This document shows positions 53,946 to 62,010 of a stretch of 64,000 bases of DNA, piece after piece. The stretch is from JAIBJN01 sp963825255. GTDB taxonomy: Bacteria; Actinomycetota; Thermoleophilia; Gaiellales; Gaiellaceae. The position numbers and the translations under genes were made by a program. Position 1 is the stretch's first letter. Every line of letters begins with the position of its first letter. The notes under the pieces are model-generated. The model ran no database searches. It was not told where the DNA came from and was given only the letters and a program-made list of their open reading frames with translations. Location of the stretch: assembly GCA_963825255.1 (NCBI GenBank), contig CAWGSF010000009.1, positions 372,001 through 436,000 on the forward strand, in the 5' to 3' direction.

Positions 53946-55229
53946 GTGCAGCTACAGCAGGTCAACGTCGGGACGAAGCTGTTGGCCGACTACGCGTCGC
54001 TGGCGAGCCGGGGGCTCTTGGAGCAGATCAAGACGCTCGCCGAGCCGCTTGCCGGGAAGAGGATCCTGCACCTCTCCGCCACCGCGTTCGGCGGCGGCGT
54101 GGCCGAGATCCTCTACACCCTGGTGCCGCTCATGCGCGACGCCGGGCTCGACGCGGAATGGCGCGTGATCCACGGCGAGGACGAGTTCTTCGACGTCACG
54201 AAGACCATCCACAACGCGCTCCAGGGCGACCCGGTCGGGCTCACCGCCGGCCAGCAGGAGACGTTCCGACGGTACAACCGCCTGAACGCCGAGGCGCTCG
54301 AGGGGCACTTCGACTACGTGATCGTGCACGACCCGCAGCCCGCGGCGATGATCGAGGATGCTCGCTCGGCCGACGGCCGCTGGATCTGGCGCGCCCACAT
54401 CGACCTCTCCATGCCGAACCGGGAGGTGCTGGACTTCCTCCTGCCCTGGCTCTCCCACTACGACGCCGCCGTCTTCCACCGGCGCCAGTACGTCCCGCGC
54501 TCGGAGGTGCTCCCGCCCTCGTTCATCTGGCCACCGGCGATCGATCCTCTCGCGCCGAAGAACATGGCGCTCTCGCCCGAGGACGCGGCGTACATCCTCG
54601 ACCAGTTCGGCATCGACGTGCACCGGCCCCTCGTCACCCAGGTCTCGCGCTTCGATCCCTGGAAGGACCCCGTCGGGGTCATCGAGGCGTGGCGGACGGT
54701 GCGCAGCTCGCACCCGCGGACGCAGCTCGCCCTCGTCGGCTCGATGGCGCACGACGACCCCGAGGGCTGGGAGTACTACAACCGAACCGTGGAGGCGGCG
54801 GAGGGGGACCCGGACATCTTCATCCTCTCCAACCTGAACAACGTCGGCTCGGTCGAGGTGAACGCCTTCCAGGTCCACTCGGCGGCGCTCGTGCAGAAGT
54901 CGGTCAAGGAGGGCTTCGGATTGACGGTCACCGAGGCGCTCTGGAAGGCGCGCCCGGTGGTCGGCGGGCGGGTCGGCGGGATCGTCGACCAGATCCAGGA
55001 CGGCGAGACCGGGTATCTCGTGGATTCCGTCGAGGGCTGCGCGAGGGCCGTGGCCGCGATCCTGGACGACCCTGCGGACGCCCGGGCGATGGCGCTCCGC
55101 GGCAAGGAGTTCGTGCGCCGCAACTTCCTCTCCCCGCGTCTTCTGCGGGACTGGCTCGCCCTCTTCAACGAGCTCTCCGGCAACGACACGGGCGATCTCG
55201 AGCTCGTGACCGCGCTCCGGGCCGTCTGA
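53946..55229 (+). CDS. treT: GT4 trehalose synthase (TreT-like)
   Basis: 427 residues of the retaining GT-B trehalose glycosyltransferring synthase family. It has LHLSATAFGGGVAEILYTLV, the N-terminal sugar-site loop, then IVHDPQPAAMIEDAR, RAHIDLSMPN, QVSRFDPWKDPVGVIEAW and the nucleotide-sugar site KEGFGLTVTEALWKARPVVG. TreT makes trehalose directly from a nucleoside-diphosphate glucose and glucose. The next gene encodes a GT20 enzyme that makes trehalose-6-phosphate, so two routes to the same sugar are encoded side by side. Confidence 0.85.
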   Translation: MQLQQVNVGTKLLADYASLASRGLLEQIKTLAEPLAGKRILHLSATAFGGGVAEILYTLVPLMRDAGLDAEWRVIHGEDEFFDVTKTIHNALQGDPVGLTAGQQETFRRYNRLNAEALEGHFDYVIVHDPQPAAMIEDARSADGRWIWRAHIDLSMPNREVLDFLLPWLSHYDAAVFHRRQYVPRSEVLPPSFIWPPAIDPLAPKNMALSPEDAAYILDQFGIDVHRPLVTQVSRFDPWKDPVGVIEAWRTVRSSHPRTQLALVGSMAHDDPEGWEYYNRTVEAAEGDPDIFILSNLNNVGSVEVNAFQVHSAALVQKSVKEGFGLTVTEALWKARPVVGGRVGGIVDQIQDGETGYLVDSVEGCARAVAAILDDPADARAMALRGKEFVRRNFLSPRLLRDWLALFNELSGNDTGDLELVTALRAV

Positions 55230-55240
55230 GCGCCGGTCTG

Positions 55241-55246
55241 TAGGGT
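55241..55246 (+). promoter_or_regulatory. putative -10 of the otsA-like gene (leaderless)
   Basis: TAGGGT ends 7 nt before the GTG at 55254 and supports that start over the in-frame GTG at 55245, which lies inside the hexamer. The same hexamer and spacing occur at the HTH gene. Confidence 0.4.
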
Positions 55247-55253
55247 GTCCCAG

Positions 55254-56738
55254 GTGGGCGCCCGGCGAAAGCTCATCGTCGTCTCGAACCGCGGCCCGGT
55301 CGTCCACGACCTCGACGCGGGCGGGCAGCGGATCGCGCGCCGCGGCGGCGGCGGCCTGGTGACGGCGCTCCGCAGCCTCGTCGACCACCACGACGTGACC
55401 TGGATCGCGAGCGCGATGTCCGACGAGGACCGCGTGGTCGTCGCGGAGACCGGAGGCGTCGCAGTCGACGAGACCGCCCGGAACGGCGCGCCGTACCGGC
55501 TCCGGCTCGTCGATCACGACCCGACGGCGTACGACTGGTACTACAACGTCGTCTCGAACCCCGTCCTCTGGTTCATCCAGCACTACCTGTGGGGGCTCGC
55601 GCAGGCGCCGGACGTCGACCAGGGGCTGCACAACGCCTGGACCGAGGGCTACGTGGCGGTGAACCGGAACTTCGCCGACGCCGTGCTCGAGGAGCTCGAC
55701 CGCGAGCCGGAGGCGGCCGTCTTCTTCCACGACTACCACCTGTACGTGGCCCCCGCCTTCGTGCGCGAGCAGGCCCCCCGGGCGCTCCTCGCGCACTTCG
55801 TCCACATCCCGTGGGCGATGCCCGACTACTGGCGCGTCCTCCCCGACCCCATCAGGCGGGCCGTGCACGAGGGGCTGCTGGCCAACGACGTCGTGAGCCT
55901 CCACACCCGCCGGTGGCGGCAGAGCTTCCTCCGCTGCTGCGAGGACATCCTCGGGATCGACGTCGACTTCTCCGCGTGCGAGATCCGCGTCGGCGACCAC
56001 GTCTGCGCCGTCCGCGCGCGCCCGATCTCGGTCGATCCCGAGGAGTTCGACGAGATCGCGGCGAGCGAGGCCGTCCTCGCGGAGGAGGAGGCGATCGTCG
56101 CCGCCCGGCCGGAGTACCTCGTCGTCCGGGTCGACCGGACCGACCCGTCGAAGAACGTCGTCCGGGGCTTCCGGGCGTACGAGCTCTTCCTCGACGCCCA
56201 CCCCGAGCTGCACGGGCGGGTGCAGATGCTCGCGCTGCTCGACCCCTCGCGCCAGGACATCCCGGAGTATGCGGAGTACCTGGGCGCGATCCAGCGGGCG
56301 GCTCGCGCCGTCAACGACCGGTTCCAGCAGGAGGGCTGGGTGCCGCTCGACCTGCAGATCCAGGACAACTTCGCCGGCGCCGTCGCGGCTTACAAGCAGT
56401 TCGACGCGCTCCTCGTCAACGCGATCTTCGACGGCATGAACCTGGTCGCCAAGGAGGCGCCGCTCGTGAACGGGCGCGACGGCGTCCTCATCCTCTCGGA
56501 GAACGCGGGCGCCCACGAGGAGCTCGGTGAGTGGGCGCTGACCGTGAACCCATTCGACGTGGCCGGGCAGGCCGAGGCGATCCACGAGGCGCTGACGATG
56601 CCGGTCGAGGAGCGGCAGCGCCGGCTCGGCGAGATCATGGGCTACGTCCGCGAGCACGACATCGCCGGGTGGATCGCCGGCCAGCTCGCCGATCTCGACG
56701 AGGCGCGCGATCGCGCCATGCTGTCAACCATGGGTTGA
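55254..56738 (+). CDS. otsA: trehalose-6-phosphate synthase (GT20)
   Basis: 494 residues. It has KLIVVSNRGPVVHD, RRGGGGLVTALRSL, FFHDYHLYVAP (the OtsA DYHL motif), HFVHIPWAMPDYWRVLP, RVDRTDPSKNVVRGF, DGMNLVAKEAPLVNG and LSENAGAHEELGEWALTVNP. It joins NDP-glucose to glucose-6-phosphate. No OtsB phosphatase gene is adjacent. The HIPWAMPDYWRVLP stretch is less standard, so a related product (for example another glucosyl-phosphate) is possible. Its last codons and stop lie inside the first HTH-gene operator. Confidence 0.85.
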   Translation: MGARRKLIVVSNRGPVVHDLDAGGQRIARRGGGGLVTALRSLVDHHDVTWIASAMSDEDRVVVAETGGVAVDETARNGAPYRLRLVDHDPTAYDWYYNVVSNPVLWFIQHYLWGLAQAPDVDQGLHNAWTEGYVAVNRNFADAVLEELDREPEAAVFFHDYHLYVAPAFVREQAPRALLAHFVHIPWAMPDYWRVLPDPIRRAVHEGLLANDVVSLHTRRWRQSFLRCCEDILGIDVDFSACEIRVGDHVCAVRARPISVDPEEFDEIAASEAVLAEEEAIVAARPEYLVVRVDRTDPSKNVVRGFRAYELFLDAHPELHGRVQMLALLDPSRQDIPEYAEYLGAIQRAARAVNDRFQQEGWVPLDLQIQDNFAGAVAAYKQFDALLVNAIFDGMNLVAKEAPLVNGRDGVLILSENAGAHEELGEWALTVNPFDVAGQAEAIHEALTMPVEERQRRLGEIMGYVREHDIAGWIAGQLADLDEARDRAMLSTMG

Positions 56739-56740
56739 CA
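56722..56740. promoter_or_regulatory. operator 1 of the HTH gene, containing the -35
   Basis: TGTCAACC-ATG-GGTTGACA is an inverted repeat with perfect 8-bp arms. Its right arm supplies a consensus -35, TTGACA, at 56735-56740. It also covers the otsA stop codon. Confidence 0.75.
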
Positions 56741-56750
56741 AGATGGAGGC

Positions 56751-56769
56751 TGTCAACCTAGGGTTGACG
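56751..56769. promoter_or_regulatory. operator 2 of the HTH gene, containing the -10
   Basis: TGTCAACC-TAG-GGTTGACG is the same inverted repeat with one mismatch in the last base. Its centre forms the -10 hexamer TAGGGT (56759-56764), 18 bp from the TTGACA. The two operators are 29 bp apart centre to centre. Confidence 0.75.
56759..56764 (+). promoter_or_regulatory. -10 of the HTH gene promoter
   Basis: TAGGGT, 18 bp after TTGACA (56735-56740) and 7 nt before the GTG at 56772. It is the best promoter in the window and would give a leaderless mRNA. Confidence 0.6.
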
Positions 56770-56771
56770 GC

Positions 56772-57116
56772 GTGAGTCTCGAGGAACGCAAGGCGGTTCT
56801 GCGCCGTGAGCTCCACGACGTCCTCCGGCGGCTCAGCGCAGACCGCAACCCGCTCGACCTCGTCGAGGACGTCCGTCTGATCGAGGACTTCACGGACGAC
56901 CTCGCCCAAGCGCGCATTGCCGATGCCCGCGCCGCGGGCGCGTCCTGGGCCGAGATCTCGAGGCGGCTCGGAGTGTCCCGGCAGGCGGCCCACAAGCGCT
57001 TCGGCAGCGGGCGCAGGCAAAAGGGGGAGCCGGCCCCGTGCTCGAGCTGCGCTTCACGTTCGACAGAAAGGGTCGGCCGTGACGATGCTGAGCAGGCTTC
57101 GGCGGCGTCGGGGTGA
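56772..57116 (+). CDS. small helix-turn-helix DNA-binding protein, probably autoregulated
   Basis: 114 residues. A helical N-terminus (residues 1-55: SLEERKAVLRRELHDVLRRL, LVEDVRLIEDFTDDLAQARI) is followed by a clear HTH at about 58-77 (ASWAEISRRLGVSRQAAHKRF region). The remaining 35 residues are low-complexity and overlap the next gene by 38 bases. The HTH resembles those found in actinobacterial Clp-N-linked regulators. Two copies of one inverted repeat overlap its own -35 and -10, so the simplest reading is a repressor that shuts off its own promoter. Ligand and other targets are unknown. Confidence 0.75.
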   Translation: MSLEERKAVLRRELHDVLRRLSADRNPLDLVEDVRLIEDFTDDLAQARIADARAAGASWAEISRRLGVSRQAAHKRFGSGRRQKGEPAPCSSCASRSTERVGRDDAEQASAASG

Positions 57117-58311
57117 CCCGCGCGAGGAGGCGGCGCAGGCCGCGTACGCGGCGGGAGACTTCGCCGGGGCCCGGTTGCTCGCCGCGGAGGTGGTCGCGGC
57201 GGGAGACCCGTCGCGCGAGGCCGTCCGCGGCCTCGCCGAGCTCGAGTATCTCCTCGGGAGCTACGCGGCCGCCGAGGGGCTTTTCCGGCAGGTCGCGGAG
57301 GAGGCGGGCCGAGATGCGGCGAACCGAGTCGACGCGGAAACGGGGCTCGCGCTCGTCTACCTGCAGACGAACCGTTTCGCCGAGGCCAGGGACCTCTTCG
57401 TCGGCCTGGAGGACGCGATCGAGCTTCCCATCTGGGAGTTGATGACGTCGTTCGGGGACGAGCCGCCGTACCGCGTCGACTGGTCCGGAGAGCGTGCGGC
57501 GACCGCGCCGTTCCTGCAGGAGACCGAGTGGGAGCTGCCGCGCATCCGGGTCGAGATCGACGGTCTCGAGGTCGAGGCGCGGATCGACACGGGCGGAGAG
57601 TTGCTGACCCTGTCCCGCGACGTTGCCGAGGCACTCGGCGTGGTGCCGGTCGTGACAACGCAGGGCGAGTTTGCTGCCGGAGCGCGCGCGGAGATGACGT
57701 ACGGGCGCGTCGACGTTGTTCGCGTCGGGCCGCTCACCGTCGAGGGCGTGCCGGTCGCGGTGGTGTCGCTCGAGCAGCCGGTTCTCGGGACGGGCTTCCT
57801 CCGCCAGTTTTGCCCGACCGTCGACTGTTCCCGCGGGCTCCTCACGCTGAGGCCGCCTGGGAGCGATCTGCCTGCGGGTGTCGTGCGGGTCCCGTTCGCG
57901 CTCGCGGCGACCCATCTCATCCTCGTGCGTGGCTCGCTGAACGACATCGGCCCGCTCACCTTTTTCCTCGACTCGGGGCTCGAGGACGAGGGAGGAGCGT
58001 CGTTCGCCGCCCCGCGGGCCACGCTCGAGGAGGCAGGCATCGCGCTCCCGGAGCTGACCGAGGTAATCGGCGAATCGGGCGCCGGGGGGCTTTCCGAGCG
58101 CTTCGGTCGCTTCCCGATCGGCAGGCTCGCGGTCGGCCCCCGGACCCAGGAGAACGCGACCGGCCTCTACGGCATCGTGCCGGAGCAGTGGGAGGAGGTC
58201 GGCGGCATCTCGCTCCACGGTCTCGTCAGCCACGGATTCCTCCGCCGCTACGCGTGGACGCTCGACTTCGAGCGCATGGAGCTTTGCTTCGAGACGCCTG
58301 AGCCCGTCTAG
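57079..58311 (+). CDS. TPR-like plus retropepsin-type aspartic protease-like protein
   Basis: 410 residues. Residues 1-120 are helical repeats of the TPR kind (AAYAAGDFAGARLLAAEVVA, LAELEYLLGSYAAAEGLFRQ, LALVYLQTNRFAEARDLFVG). Two retropepsin-like halves follow: ARIDTGGELLTLS (DTG near residue 170) with LGTGFLRQF, and TFFLDSGLEDEGG (DSG near residue 297) with HGLVSHGFLRRY. A single chain with both Asp motifs could fold as an intramolecular dimer and be an active protease. No signal peptide is seen, so it is probably cytoplasmic. GTG at 57079 has AAAGGG eight bases upstream; ATG at 57085 is the alternative. It follows, and overlaps, the HTH gene. Confidence 0.75.
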   Translation: MTMLSRLRRRRGDPREEAAQAAYAAGDFAGARLLAAEVVAAGDPSREAVRGLAELEYLLGSYAAAEGLFRQVAEEAGRDAANRVDAETGLALVYLQTNRFAEARDLFVGLEDAIELPIWELMTSFGDEPPYRVDWSGERAATAPFLQETEWELPRIRVEIDGLEVEARIDTGGELLTLSRDVAEALGVVPVVTTQGEFAAGARAEMTYGRVDVVRVGPLTVEGVPVAVVSLEQPVLGTGFLRQFCPTVDCSRGLLTLRPPGSDLPAGVVRVPFALAATHLILVRGSLNDIGPLTFFLDSGLEDEGGASFAAPRATLEEAGIALPELTEVIGESGAGGLSERFGRFPIGRLAVGPRTQENATGLYGIVPEQWEEVGGISLHGLVSHGFLRRYAWTLDFERMELCFETPEPV

Positions 58312-58314
58312 GCT
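58309..58314 (+). promoter_or_regulatory. putative -10 of the moaC-mogA operon (leaderless)
   Basis: TAGGCT ends 6 nt before the GTG at 58321, with TTGCTT about 19 bp upstream as a possible -35. It overlaps the stop codon of the preceding gene. Confidence 0.4.
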
Positions 58315-58320
58315 TACGGC

Positions 58321-58776
58321 GTGCAGGGCGACGACCTGAGCCACGTCGACGAGACGGGCGGCGTCCATATGGTGGACGTCGGCGCGAAGCCGCCCGCGCG
58401 CCGCCGCGCGGTCGCCCGGGCCTTCGTGCGCATGCGCCCGGAGACGGCCGAGCGCCTCGGAGCGCTCCCGAAGGGCGACGCGCTCGCGACCGCCCAGGTC
58501 GCGGGGATCCTCGCGGCGAAGCGCACCCCCGAGCTCATCCCGCTCTGCCACCAGCTCCCGCTCAGCGTCGTCGACGTGCGCCTGGAGGTCGAGGAGGGCG
58601 GCGTCACGATCGACGCGAGCGCCGAGACGACGGCGCAGACGGGCGTCGAGATGGAGGCGTTGACCGCCGCGGCCGTGGCGGCGCTCACGGTCTACGACAT
58701 GGCGAAAGCGGTCGACAAGGAGATGGTCATCGAGGAGGTCCGCCTGCTCGAGAAGACGAAAGAGGTGCCGTCCTGA
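58321..58776 (+). CDS. moaC: cyclic pyranopterin monophosphate synthase
   Basis: 151 residues, MoaC throughout: VHMVDVGAKPPARRRAVARA, KGDALATAQVAGILAAKRTP, LIPLCHQLPLSVVDV and GVEMEALTAAAVAALTVYDM ending in AKAVDKEMVIEEV. It makes the pyranopterin ring of molybdenum cofactor after MoaA, which is not in the window. It ends in a CTGA overlap with mogA. Confidence 0.95.
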   Translation: MQGDDLSHVDETGGVHMVDVGAKPPARRRAVARAFVRMRPETAERLGALPKGDALATAQVAGILAAKRTPELIPLCHQLPLSVVDVRLEVEEGGVTIDASAETTAQTGVEMEALTAAAVAALTVYDMAKAVDKEMVIEEVRLLEKTKEVPS

Positions 58777-59252
58777 GGGCGGCGGTCCTCACCGTGTCGG
58801 ACGGCGTCTCGGCCGGCGAGCGCGAGGACCGGAGCGGCGATCTCCTCGCCGAGCTGCTGGCCGGCGACGGGTACGAGGTCGAACGCCGGGTCGTACCCGA
58901 CGAGCGCGACGCCATCGCCGCCGCGCTGCTCGAGCTCGCCGCGGGCGCGCAGGTCATCCTGACCACGGGCGGGACCGGCCTCGGCCCCCGCGACGTCACG
59001 CCCGAGGCCACCGCTGGCATCCTCGACCGCGCAGCCCCCGGCATCGCGGAGGCGCTCCGGGTCGATGCGACGGCGCGCACCCCGCACGGCCTTCTGAGCC
59101 GGGGGACGGCGGGGGTGATCGGCGCGACGCTGGTCGTGAACCTGCCGGGCTCGCCGGGCGGCGCCCGCGACGGCTTCGCGGTGCTGCGGCCGGCACTCGG
59201 CCACGCGCTCGAGCTGCTGGCCGGCGAGCCGACCGCTCACCGGCAGTCCTAG
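58773..59252 (+). CDS. mogA: molybdopterin adenylyltransferase MogA/MoaB-like, CTG start
   Basis: 159 residues: RAAVLTVSDGVSAGEREDRS at the very N-terminus, ILTTGGTGLGPRDVTPEAT and a VNLPGSPGG motif, all of the MogA/MoaB fold. It adenylylates molybdopterin before MoeA acts. The conserved N-terminal strand RAAVLTVSDG must be translated, and the codon before it is CTG at 58773, overlapping the moaC stop as CTGA, with AGAGGTG upstream. The next possible start (GTG 58794) would cut off the first beta strand. Confidence 0.9.
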   Translation: MRAAVLTVSDGVSAGEREDRSGDLLAELLAGDGYEVERRVVPDERDAIAAALLELAAGAQVILTTGGTGLGPRDVTPEATAGILDRAAPGIAEALRVDATARTPHGLLSRGTAGVIGATLVVNLPGSPGGARDGFAVLRPALGHALELLAGEPTAHRQS

Positions 59253-59260
59253 AGGGAGCC

Positions 59261-60124
59261 GTGAGCGCCGCGATCATCCACTACCCGCGCCTCTTCTTCT
59301 CGCTCGTGAAGTTCGAGCACACGGTGTTCGCGCTTCCGTTCGCCTACATCGGCGCGCTGCTGGCGGTCGACGGCGTCCCAGGCGGGCGCGACCTCCTCTG
59401 GATCACCGTGGCGATGGTCGGGGCGCGGAGCCTTGCGATGGCGCTGAACCGGCTCATCGACGTGGGCATCGACGCGCGCAACCCGAGGACGGCCGCGCGC
59501 GAGCTTCCGCGCGGGGCGCTCAGGCCCTGGCACGTCGTCCTCTTCTCGCTCGCGTCCCTCGCGGTCTTCCTCGTCGCCGTCTTCCAGCTGGCGCCGATCG
59601 TCCACTGGCTGTGGCCGATCCCGGTCGTGGGCTTCGTCGTCTACCCGTACCTCAAGCGCGTCACCTGGCTCTCGCACGCCTGGCTCGGGGCGGTGGACGG
59701 GCTCGCGCCGCTGGGTGCCTGGGCGGCCGTCACGAACGAGATGCCCTGGCAGGCCTGGGCGCTCGGGGTCGCGGTCGCGGTCTGGGTCGCCGGGTTCGAC
59801 GTCCTCTACGCGATCTTCGACGTCGACTTCGACCGCGCGCACGGCCTGCACTCGATCCCGGCACGTTTCGGCGTGCCAGCCGCCTTCGTCGTCGCCCGGG
59901 CGTGCCACGTCGCCACGGTCGCCTTCCTCGTCGCAGCCGGCCTCGGGCTCGACGTGGGGCTTCTCTACTGGCTCGGCGTCGGGGTGGTGGCGGCGCTCCT
60001 CGCCTATGAGCACTCGCTCGTCTCCCCGAGCGACACGACGCGCCTGGACACCGCGTTCTTCACCATGAACGGCGTCATGAGCGTGACCTTCCTCGCCTTC
60101 GTGCTCGGGGACGTGCTCCTGTGA
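59261..60124 (+). CDS. UbiA-family prenyltransferase (MqnP/MenA-like, menaquinone synthesis)
   Basis: 287 residues and about eight membrane helices. The first Asp motif region is NRLIDVGIDARNPRTAAREL (near residue 63-83). The second is YAIFDVDFDRAHGLHSIPAR (near 184-203). The wording of both is that of the 4-hydroxybenzoate-type prenyltransferase that serves the futalosine menaquinone pathway (MqnP), but no other mqn gene is in the window. GAGGGAG before the GTG at 59261 is a good ribosome site. It overlaps the ABC ATPase gene by GTGA. Confidence 0.85.
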   Translation: MSAAIIHYPRLFFSLVKFEHTVFALPFAYIGALLAVDGVPGGRDLLWITVAMVGARSLAMALNRLIDVGIDARNPRTAARELPRGALRPWHVVLFSLASLAVFLVAVFQLAPIVHWLWPIPVVGFVVYPYLKRVTWLSHAWLGAVDGLAPLGAWAAVTNEMPWQAWALGVAVAVWVAGFDVLYAIFDVDFDRAHGLHSIPARFGVPAAFVVARACHVATVAFLVAAGLGLDVGLLYWLGVGVVAALLAYEHSLVSPSDTTRLDTAFFTMNGVMSVTFLAFVLGDVLL

Positions 60125-60705
60125 TCCGCGCGCGCGGCCTGGGCCGGAGCTTCGGCGCGAAGCGCGTGCTCCGCGACCTCGACCTCGACGTGGCGGAGCA
60201 AGACCTCCTCCTCGTCACCGGTCCCAACGGCTCCGGGAAGTCAACGCTGCTCGGGCTCTGCGCCGGCCTGCTCGCGCCGACCGCCGGCGAGATCGAGATC
60301 GTGGTCGAGCGCGGCCGCATCGGCTACCTGGCGCACGAGCCCCTCGTGTACCTCGAGCTGACCGCCTTCGAGAACCTCGATCTCTACGGCCGCCTCTACC
60401 GCGTGCCCGAGCGGCGGGAGCGGAGCGGGATGCTCCTCGAGCGGTTCGGGCTCTGGGAGGCGCGCCACCAGCGGGTCGGCGCGTACTCGCGCGGGATGCA
60501 GCAGCGGCTCGCGCTCTGCCGCGCCCTCCTCCACGAGCCCGACCTGCTCCTCCTCGACGAGCCCTTTGCCGGTCTCGACGAGGCGGGCGCCGCCGTCCTC
60601 GACGCCGAGCTGGCCGAGCTGGCGGGCGAGCGCACGCTGGTCCTCGCCACGCACGAGCCCGACCGCGTGGCGCCGCTCGCCACGCGGAGGCTGGCGCTCG
60701 CGTGA
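60121..60705 (+). CDS. ccmA: heme exporter ABC ATPase CcmA
   Basis: 194 residues: Walker A LLVTGPNGSGKSTLLGL, signature YSRGMQQRLALCRALL, Walker B DLLLLDEPFAGLD. It is short, as CcmA usually is. With CcmB and CcmC it supplies heme for periplasmic cytochrome c maturation. It starts and ends in GTGA overlaps (ubiA and ccmB). Confidence 0.88.
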   Translation: MIRARGLGRSFGAKRVLRDLDLDVAEQDLLLVTGPNGSGKSTLLGLCAGLLAPTAGEIEIVVERGRIGYLAHEPLVYLELTAFENLDLYGRLYRVPERRERSGMLLERFGLWEARHQRVGAYSRGMQQRLALCRALLHEPDLLLLDEPFAGLDEAGAAVLDAELAELAGERTLVLATHEPDRVAPLATRRLALA

Positions 60706-61340
60706 TCTACCTCGCGGACGTGGGCGCGCTGGCGCGCAAGGACATCCTGCTCGAGCTCCGGTCCAGGGACACCCTGCCCGCGATGCTCCTGTTCGTCGTC
60801 TCGACGCTCGTGGTCTTCAACTTCTCACTTCCCGCGGACGCGTCGGCGTCGGCCGCGTACGGGCTTCTGTGGGTGGCGATCGTGTTCACGGCCATCCTCG
60901 GCCTCACCCGCGCCTTCGCGGCCGAGCGCGAGCAGCGCGTGCTCGACGGGCTCGTCCTCGCGCCGTGCGATCGCAGCGCGATCTGGCTCGGGAAGGGGAT
61001 CGCCGTCCTCGCCTTCCTCGCCCTCGCCGAGGTCGTGGCGCTGCCGGCGTTCGCGCTCTTCTTCCAGCCCGTGACCTGGGAGCTCGTCGCCGGCGTCGCG
61101 CTCGCGAACGTCGGGCTCGCGGCGGTGGGAACGCTGCTGGCGGCGATGGCGGCGGCGTCCCGGGCCCGCGAGCTCCTGCTGCCGCTGCTCTTCCTGCCGC
61201 TCGTGATCCCGATCGTCGTGGGGGGAGTCGGCGCCTCGATCGCGGACGATCCCGGCCGCTACCTCGGCTTCCTCGTTCTCTACGACGTGATCTTTGCGAT
61301 CCTGTCCTGGGCGAGCTTTGAGTACGTCGTTACGGAATAA
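60702..61340 (+). CDS. ccmB: heme exporter membrane subunit CcmB
   Basis: 212 residues with six membrane helices. It has GALARKDILLELRSRDTLPA at the N-terminus and AFAAEREQRVLDGLVLAPCD in the loop, both CcmB landmarks. It pairs with CcmA. It overlaps the start of ccmC by 23 bases. Confidence 0.88.
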   Translation: MIYLADVGALARKDILLELRSRDTLPAMLLFVVSTLVVFNFSLPADASASAAYGLLWVAIVFTAILGLTRAFAAEREQRVLDGLVLAPCDRSAIWLGKGIAVLAFLALAEVVALPAFALFFQPVTWELVAGVALANVGLAAVGTLLAAMAAASRARELLLPLLFLPLVIPIVVGGVGASIADDPGRYLGFLVLYDVIFAILSWASFEYVVTE

Positions 61341-62010
61341 CAGCGCGGTCGCGCTCGCGGCCTGCGCCGCCGTCCTGCTCCTGACGGGCCTCGTGCTGGC
61401 GTTCGCCTGGGTGCCGAACGCCCCGCTCGAAGGCTTCCGCCAGCGCATCTTCTACATCCACGTGCCCGTCGCGCTCACGGCGTACGCCTGCTTCGGCTGG
61501 GCTGCGTGGAAGGCCCTTCGGCTCCTCTGGACGCGCGATCAGCGCTACGACCTCGAGAGCTATACGGCCGTGCACATGGGCGTCATCTTCGGGGTGCTCA
61601 CGCTCGCCACGGGCTCGATCTGGGCACGGACCTCCTGGGGCGTGTGGTGGAGCTGGGGCGAGCGCCAGCTCGTACTCTTCCTCGTCCTCTTCCTCTTCTA
61701 CTCGGCCTACTTCATGCTCCGCTACTCGGTCGAGCCGGGGCCGCGGCGGGCGAACATGTCGGCCGTGTACGCACTCTTCGGCGTCGTTCTCATCCCCGTG
61801 AGCTTCCTGGCCATCCGGCTGGCGGAGGGCCTCATCCACCCCGTCGTCTTCGACCGCGACGTGGGCGAGAACCTCGCGGGCAGCCAGCTGCTGACCTTCC
61901 TCGTGTGTCTCGCGGGGACGATCGCGCTGGCGGCGGCGCTCTACGTCAACGAGCTCACCGGGAAGCGGATCGACGCCCGGCTCGGCGAGCTCCGGGAGGC
62001 GCTCGAGTGA
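61318..62010 (+). CDS. ccmC: heme-handling protein CcmC
   Basis: 230 residues, six membrane helices, with FRQRIFYIHVPVALTAYACF and the WWD-type tryptophan-rich motif as SWGVWWSWGERQLVLFLVLF. Histidines for heme are in YIHVP and LIHPVVF. The best start is TTG at 61318 (STSLRNNSAVALAA), inside the ccmB end. It passes heme to the maturation apparatus. CcmE, CcmF and CcmH are not in the window. Confidence 0.87.
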   Translation: MSTSLRNNSAVALAACAAVLLLTGLVLAFAWVPNAPLEGFRQRIFYIHVPVALTAYACFGWAAWKALRLLWTRDQRYDLESYTAVHMGVIFGVLTLATGSIWARTSWGVWWSWGERQLVLFLVLFLFYSAYFMLRYSVEPGPRRANMSAVYALFGVVLIPVSFLAIRLAEGLIHPVVFDRDVGENLAGSQLLTFLVCLAGTIALAAALYVNELTGKRIDARLGELREALE

